Virus record (IMG/VR): IMGVR_UViG_3300003543_000160
Coordinates: 1 to 26,688 of that record
Source of the DNA: a virus
Length of the DNA: 26,688 nt
Direction: 5' to 3' (one strand)
Under the pieces are notes generated by a model. It made no database searches. It saw only the letters and a program-made list of their open reading frames with translations, and had not been told where the DNA came from. The translations under genes were made by a program, and so were the position numbers. Positions 23,392 through 26,688 of the stretch are shown piece by piece (position 1 is the first letter of the stretch; each line of letters begins with the position of its first letter).

Positions 23392-23461
23392 TTGACCGTG
23401 GAAGGTGTCAGGCTCACTTTTCACCGCAAAACCTAGGAGCAACGCGGCTATCCACAGTCAA
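23392..23461 (-). ncRNA. Structured RNA element after the tail-tube gene (candidate)
   Basis: On the - strand TTGACTGTGGA (23461-23451) pairs with TCCACGGTCAA (23402-23392), 11 bp with one G-T pair, enclosing 48 nt. Inside, CCGC pairs with GCGG, and GGTG with CACC as an alternative, around a CCTAGG palindrome. It starts 5 nt after the tail-tube stop and ends 33 nt before the chaperone start. With no T-run it is not a standard terminator. It may stabilise the tube mRNA 3' end or set the tube-to-chaperone ratio. Confidence 0.45.
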
Positions 23462-23466
23462 ACTTT

Positions 23467-24645
23467 TTACGGAGTGAAGCGATCAATCCTCATCGCTGTT
23501 ACCAACGAAACAGGATCAAGAATAGCCTGAACTTCGCTTTCCACAATCATGTCAGTATCTTTGCTTCCCGCCGCCAAGTTCTGCGTACTAAATTTAACAT
23601 TTGGAAGAGTGAAAATGTAATCGTAACCGTCAGAAGAACTCAGTTGCCAAGACAGAGAGAACGCTCCGTTATTAAGAAACGATTCTAATAGCTCTTTATC
23701 TTCAAAGTACGGATTGATAGTTGCGTTCGCTACGATTGTTCCAGCGACAACATCAATACTTCCAAGTGTTCCAAGAGCTTTTAATTCACGCAGAGCATTG
23801 TCATAAGACAAAGTCAATGACGTGAATCGTATTACGGTAGAAATGCCAACCCCAACTGCGCTAATATTGGTGACATCTCCAACTGCATTCATAATATCAT
23901 TTGTGTGCTTTGCCAGCTCTGTTTGTCCGGCGATTATACTTTCTGTGACGTCACCACTAACACCCAAAAGACCAAACGAAACTTTTGCGAGATCTCCAAC
24001 AGAAAGCTCCATGTTCATTGTCGAAACACGAACACCACGGAAGTTTTGATAAACAACTGGAGAAACACCTCTATGCGCTTTTTGGAAGGTGTATGAGTGA
24101 TCTGCTTTTCCACTTTTTATTGTCTGGCCTTTGTAGGTGACAGTCGCGCCTTCTGCTTCTATAGCAGGAGGAACAGGGAACGTATCAATAGATCCAGCGG
24201 TCAATGATGTTATTCTATAGAAGCCATCTATCGTGGTGTCTGTGAATCCAGACAGACTTATATACTGACCAACTTGTATTCCAGAAGCGATCAGGCCATT
24301 TCCTGAGTCAGTAAATCCAGTTCCGGTGGAGGCAATTGTTGCCTCGCCTCCGTTGTCAGTGGAAGTCCACGTTGAGTCTGTAAGCATTGCACCTTCTAAA
24401 AGCTCGTCAAAGGCAACAGAGCTAAACTCACAGTTTATGTCTCCAGCATTTGACTGATCTGTTAGAACTAGATCAGAAGTAGCGCGATCATCTCGCAATT
24501 CCTCTGACATAGTAGTTGAGTTGCTAGACTGCAAGCTCTCTCCGGTGATTCGCAAAAGCTGCAATGCAGGGCTTACTGGAGTTTCACCAGCTATTAATTC
24601 CTTGATAAAGGAAAGTGTTGTTGAATTACTTGTTCCAATTGTCAT
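23467..24645 (-). CDS. Major tail (tube) protein
   Basis: 392 residues. The N-terminus has LIAGETPVSPALQLLRITGESL, then RDDRATSDLVLTDQSNAGDINCE and FDELLEGAML, the pattern of long-form phage tail-tube proteins that stack as hexamer rings. A middle part (residues about 90-170) with DNGGEATIASTGTGFTDSG, DGFYRITSL and VTYKG looks like an inserted Ig-like or surface domain. GAGGAGAG precedes the start. The genes around it (terminator upstream, chaperone downstream) agree. Confidence 0.85.
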   Translation of the reverse strand: MTIGTSNSTTLSFIKELIAGETPVSPALQLLRITGESLQSSNSTTMSEELRDDRATSDLVLTDQSNAGDINCEFSSVAFDELLEGAMLTDSTWTSTDNGGEATIASTGTGFTDSGNGLIASGIQVGQYISLSGFTDTTIDGFYRITSLTAGSIDTFPVPPAIEAEGATVTYKGQTIKSGKADHSYTFQKAHRGVSPVVYQNFRGVRVSTMNMELSVGDLAKVSFGLLGVSGDVTESIIAGQTELAKHTNDIMNAVGDVTNISAVGVGISTVIRFTSLTLSYDNALRELKALGTLGSIDVVAGTIVANATINPYFEDKELLESFLNNGAFSLSWQLSSSDGYDYIFTLPNVKFSTQNLAAGSKDTDMIVESEVQAILDPVSLVTAMRIDRFTP

Positions 24646-24663
24646 GAGATTACTCTCCTCAGT

Positions 24664-25065
24664 TTAAGAAAATACGTCGTATTGAAAATCGGTTTTAGCA
24701 TTTATTTGATACCAGTTACCGACAGAACCAATTCTGAGAGGCGTAGTCGTAAAACATCTAACGCCACCAAAATTTTTGTTTTGGAAAATAGCCTTGACGC
24801 TATCCACCAAGCTGTTTATTGCTTTCTCTCCTGTTCCAGATGGAACAAAACATTGAACCGTTATTATCCCAGTTATCCTTTGAAAGTCGTCTCCGAGCTG
24901 TGCGTTTTCACTACCAATAACATTGGTTACGATGCGAACCCACTCTGAATTCTGAGGAGGAGTGAAATCGTGATTGTCTCCGTGGTCCACTTTGTCAAGA
25001 GTCGTGTCAGTCCAGTTTGAAACAAACTGGCTCTCGACCGACTGCCTTAATACCTCAAAGCTCAT
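24664..25065 (-). CDS. Tail terminator-like protein (DUF4128 type)
   Basis: 133 residues, alpha/beta. SFEVLRQSVESQFVSNW, then WVRIVTNVIGSENAQLG and QRITGIITVQCFVPSGTGEKAI match the usual pattern of DUF4128/tail terminator (gpU-like) proteins, which form a ring capping the tail. The start overlaps the previous stop as ATGA. It lies directly before the tail tube, where gpU-type genes are found. Confidence 0.75.
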   Translation of the reverse strand: MSFEVLRQSVESQFVSNWTDTTLDKVDHGDNHDFTPPQNSEWVRIVTNVIGSENAQLGDDFQRITGIITVQCFVPSGTGEKAINSLVDSVKAIFQNKNFGGVRCFTTTPLRIGSVGNWYQINAKTDFQYDVFS

Positions 25066-25451
25066 TTGAATTTACTCACAACATCATTAACAACAGATTC
25101 AACAAAATTCTTTGCGGCCTGCTCGCTACTACCCTCATTGAGATAAATAATATGCTCAACAGAGTTTGAGATATTGTATGAGTCTCCAGCTTTTGAAGCA
25201 GACGGAGATGGAAGTTTTGTCGCAGGAGACTTTAGCCGAGCAGCTCCCTTTGCTGGTCTTTTTGGAATTGAAGGGTCGATCGTGTTAAGAGTGAAGTTCC
25301 ATCCAGCTCTAGCTTGACCAAGATCCACAGGAGTTTCAAGAACCAGCCCCTTGTGAATCTCAAGAGCGATTTTGTCAGCTCTGTCTACTGAAGACTTCAA
25401 GACCTGCGCTCCAACCTTTTTTATAAAAGCCTTGTTGAATAAATCAGCCAC
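25062..25451 (-). CDS. HK97 gp10-like head-tail / tail completion protein
   Basis: 129 residues. ETPVDLGQARAGWNF is the hallmark of the HK97-gp10 family (TPVDTGxxRxxW), followed by NSVEHIIYLNEGSSEQA. The Lys/Pro-rich central stretch (KRPAKGAARLKSPATKLP) is probably a flexible arm. It starts at GTG 25451 in an 8-bp overlap with the previous gene and has only a weak ribosome site, so coupling is likely. The role is joining head and tail. Confidence 0.8.
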   Translation of the reverse strand: MADLFNKAFIKKVGAQVLKSSVDRADKIALEIHKGLVLETPVDLGQARAGWNFTLNTIDPSIPKRPAKGAARLKSPATKLPSPSASKAGDSYNISNSVEHIIYLNEGSSEQAAKNFVESVVNDVVSKFK

Positions 25452-25839
25452 TGTTTTTGACGCTCTTTCTAATCTGGATTATGTAAACAATCGCAGCCGA
25501 ACCGCCACCCATCACGGGAGTTGAGTTTACAACTATATAGCTTTGTCCATTGCTTGTTTTTACAACATCGTCAATGTTAGCGTTTACAGAAAGATCAGAG
25601 CCGTTCACTATCAACTTCTCGTCTTCGCTTTTAATATTTGTCCCGTCTATTTCGGCAGAGCCAAAGCTGACAAACACACCACGACTTTCGTATGAAGTCT
25701 CTGAAGAGGTTTTCGTATCAGAGACGGGATCATAAGTCCCATCGGACTTTTTTGTCAATGTAAAAGACACAACAACATCAGACAAGTCATCGTCAAACGC
25801 TTCCGCAAGTGCCTCTTGTATGTCAGAAAGTATTCCCAT
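25444..25839 (-). CDS. Head closure / neck protein, 131 aa
   Basis: After a helical start (SDIQEALAEAFDDDLSDVVV), TYDPVSDTKT, EIDGTNIKSEDEKLIV and DDVVKTSNGQSYIVV follow the known pattern of phage head-tail stopper proteins (YDPxTG ... IDGTxVxxxDxkvlv ... Y.VV), a small beta-barrel. It starts in a TAATG overlap with the previous gene. Position between adaptor and gp10-like gene agrees. Confidence 0.72.
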   Translation of the reverse strand: MGILSDIQEALAEAFDDDLSDVVVSFTLTKKSDGTYDPVSDTKTSSETSYESRGVFVSFGSAEIDGTNIKSEDEKLIVNGSDLSVNANIDDVVKTSNGQSYIVVNSTPVMGGGSAAIVYIIQIRKSVKNSG

Positions 25840-26285
25840 TATCTTCTAATCATTGGGACAGTTGTTATTCCGCCCTTTGTCACTTTCCATCCACCGCTCG
25901 CCATTATAGCTGTCACTTGAGGGAATGGATCTAGCCACTCTGACGAAATGTTTGGGTCATATTTCTTTGTAGACTTCACAGGAGTTGCCTGTACTGTTTT
26001 CTCTATAAGACCTTTTTCTGGAGCGGAGCTTCTTGCGGTGAGGAACAAATCGCTTTTAAGATGCTCGTTTGCCAAAATAGCATTGGAATTTTTAAGAGCA
26101 TCATTTATTTCTGTATCAGAAATATTGACAGGAACCTTATATGTATTTTCAATATACACTCTGCCCCATTGCAAAGAGTCTTCTTTATTGACAGATGTCG
26201 TTGAAATCCAAGGCGCTGAAGTCCCAAGTAAAGAGGTTGCATAAGCAACATCACAATAACCATCTGAAAAACCGACCATAGACAT
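25839..26285 (-). CDS. Head-tail adaptor protein (DnaT-like/gp6 type)
   Basis: 148 residues. DVAYATSLLGTSAPW, SLQWGRVYIENTY and IEKTVQATPVKSTKKYDP correspond to phage proteins often labelled DnaT-like ssDNA-binding, which in practice occupy the head-tail adaptor slot. The Tyr/Trp-rich helical N-terminal part and a loop rich in Thr and Lys are visible. AAAGGT lies about 8 nt before ATG. A true DNA-binding role is not supported here beyond the family name. Confidence 0.65.
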   Translation of the reverse strand: MSMVGFSDGYCDVAYATSLLGTSAPWISTTSVNKEDSLQWGRVYIENTYKVPVNISDTEINDALKNSNAILANEHLKSDLFLTARSSAPEKGLIEKTVQATPVKSTKKYDPNISSEWLDPFPQVTAIMASGGWKVTKGGITTVPMIRR

Positions 26286-26289
26286 AATT

Positions 26290-26634
26290 TTATACCTTTG
26301 TTATATCTTGAGTTATGGAGTATTGTCCTTCAGCGAAAGTAATTTTTTCAGAGTTCGCATCGGTCGCCTGTGCATCATAAAAATATACTCCAACATCGGT
26401 GTTTCCGTCTGGCGAAAACTTCACTCTGCCATCTGTTCCGTCTGTTGCCAATGATCCAGATACCTCAAGAACTTTTGAAGTGTTGTCTGTTGGATTCGGA
26501 GCAGGATCTACAGTCAAGAAGAAGTTTGTCCAAGACGAGATGTCAACAACGGCTCCAGTATCGTCTATTATTTTGAATACAATTCTTTTTGTATCGCCGC
26601 GCTTTCGATCTATATTTATAGTGGTAACAGACAT
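26290..26634 (-). CDS. Small beta-sandwich virion protein, 114 aa
   Basis: ATG 26634 is chosen because it overlaps the previous stop (TAATG); a TTG at 26643 is also in frame. INIDRKRGDTKRIVFKI, DISSWTNFFLTVDP and GVYFYDAQATD give the outline of an RGD-containing beta-sandwich like those found beside head-tail connectors and in baseplate upper proteins. The RGD is structural in such proteins and need not bind integrins. The function is inferred from place only. Confidence 0.6.
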   Translation of the reverse strand: MSVTTINIDRKRGDTKRIVFKIIDDTGAVVDISSWTNFFLTVDPAPNPTDNTSKVLEVSGSLATDGTDGRVKFSPDGNTDVGVYFYDAQATDANSEKITFAEGQYSITQDITKV

Positions 26635-26688
26635 TACGAACAAACCTCTACTTCAAATTCTTTTTCCATTGAAACTTCAAAGTCTTTT
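26634..26688 (-). CDS. C-terminal end of an upstream gene (partial)
   Basis: Seventeen residues, KDFEVSMEKEFEVEVCS, followed by TAA that overlaps the next start by one base. The tight coupling supports a real gene of the late operon whose body lies beyond the window. Too little is visible for a function. Confidence 0.5.
   Translation of the reverse strand, partial: KDFEVSMEKEFEVEVCS

Noticed and set aside
1-26688. CRISPR arrays, tRNA genes, insertion sequences, integrase or attachment sites
   Set aside because: I looked for spaced repeats, cloverleaf patterns, transposase or recombinase motifs and terminal repeats and saw none that hold up.

Overview
The window looks like part of a tailed-phage genome (siphovirus layout) infecting a Gram-negative bacterium. 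A tape-measure gene, a tail-tube gene, a frameshifted tail-assembly chaperone pair and a lambda gpJ-like hub show the long non-contractile tail. A lipoprotein with a lipobox, a compact M15 endolysin without a wall-binding domain, Shine-Dalgarno starts and sigma70-like promoter boxes suggest a Gram-negative host. The DNA is AT-rich. The host species cannot be named from this sequence. Capsid, portal, terminase, helicase and primase genes are not here and must lie outside the window.

The left arm (1-10384) reads on the + strand. It starts with the end of an unknown gene and a 65-residue orphan. Next comes an isolated 263-residue unknown gene with its own promoter, a strong 5'-leader hairpin and a clear terminator. 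A 418-bp noncoding stretch (1471-1888) with tandem and inverted repeats follows. Then a tightly coupled operon (1889-10384) encodes a short-chain dehydrogenase, a VOC/glyoxalase-fold protein, a small helical protein, a DEDDh exonuclease, a DnaE-type DNA polymerase, a YfbR-like HD deoxynucleotidase, a divergent ThyX-like protein, a nucleoside deoxyribosyltransferase, a WGR-domain ATP-dependent DNA ligase and a small Lys-rich protein. The theme is DNA replication plus remodelling of the nucleotide pool.

The right arm (26688-10381) reads on the - strand and meets the left arm head-on with overlapping stop codons. In its direction of transcription it holds head-tail connector and completion genes (26688-25062), tail terminator (24664), tail tube (23467), chaperone G and its -1 frameshift extension T (22655-23358), tape measure (18779), two distal tail proteins, the N-terminal half of a gpJ-like hub (16626), two tail fibres sharing an anchor module, a PAPS-dependent sulfotransferase (13946), the C-terminal half of the hub (12113), and a lysis block of lipoprotein, DUF1353 protein, M15 endopeptidase and two small membrane proteins.

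The points most worth following are: a tail hub apparently split into two genes by a 2.7-kb cassette of fibres plus a sulfotransferase; a ThyX-family protein whose signature motif has lost several conserved residues, placed in an operon with a dehydrogenase, a VOC protein, an HD nucleotidase and a deoxyribosyltransferase; a chaperone frameshift with an uncommon slippery site and a visible downstream stem-loop; and several structured noncoding elements.
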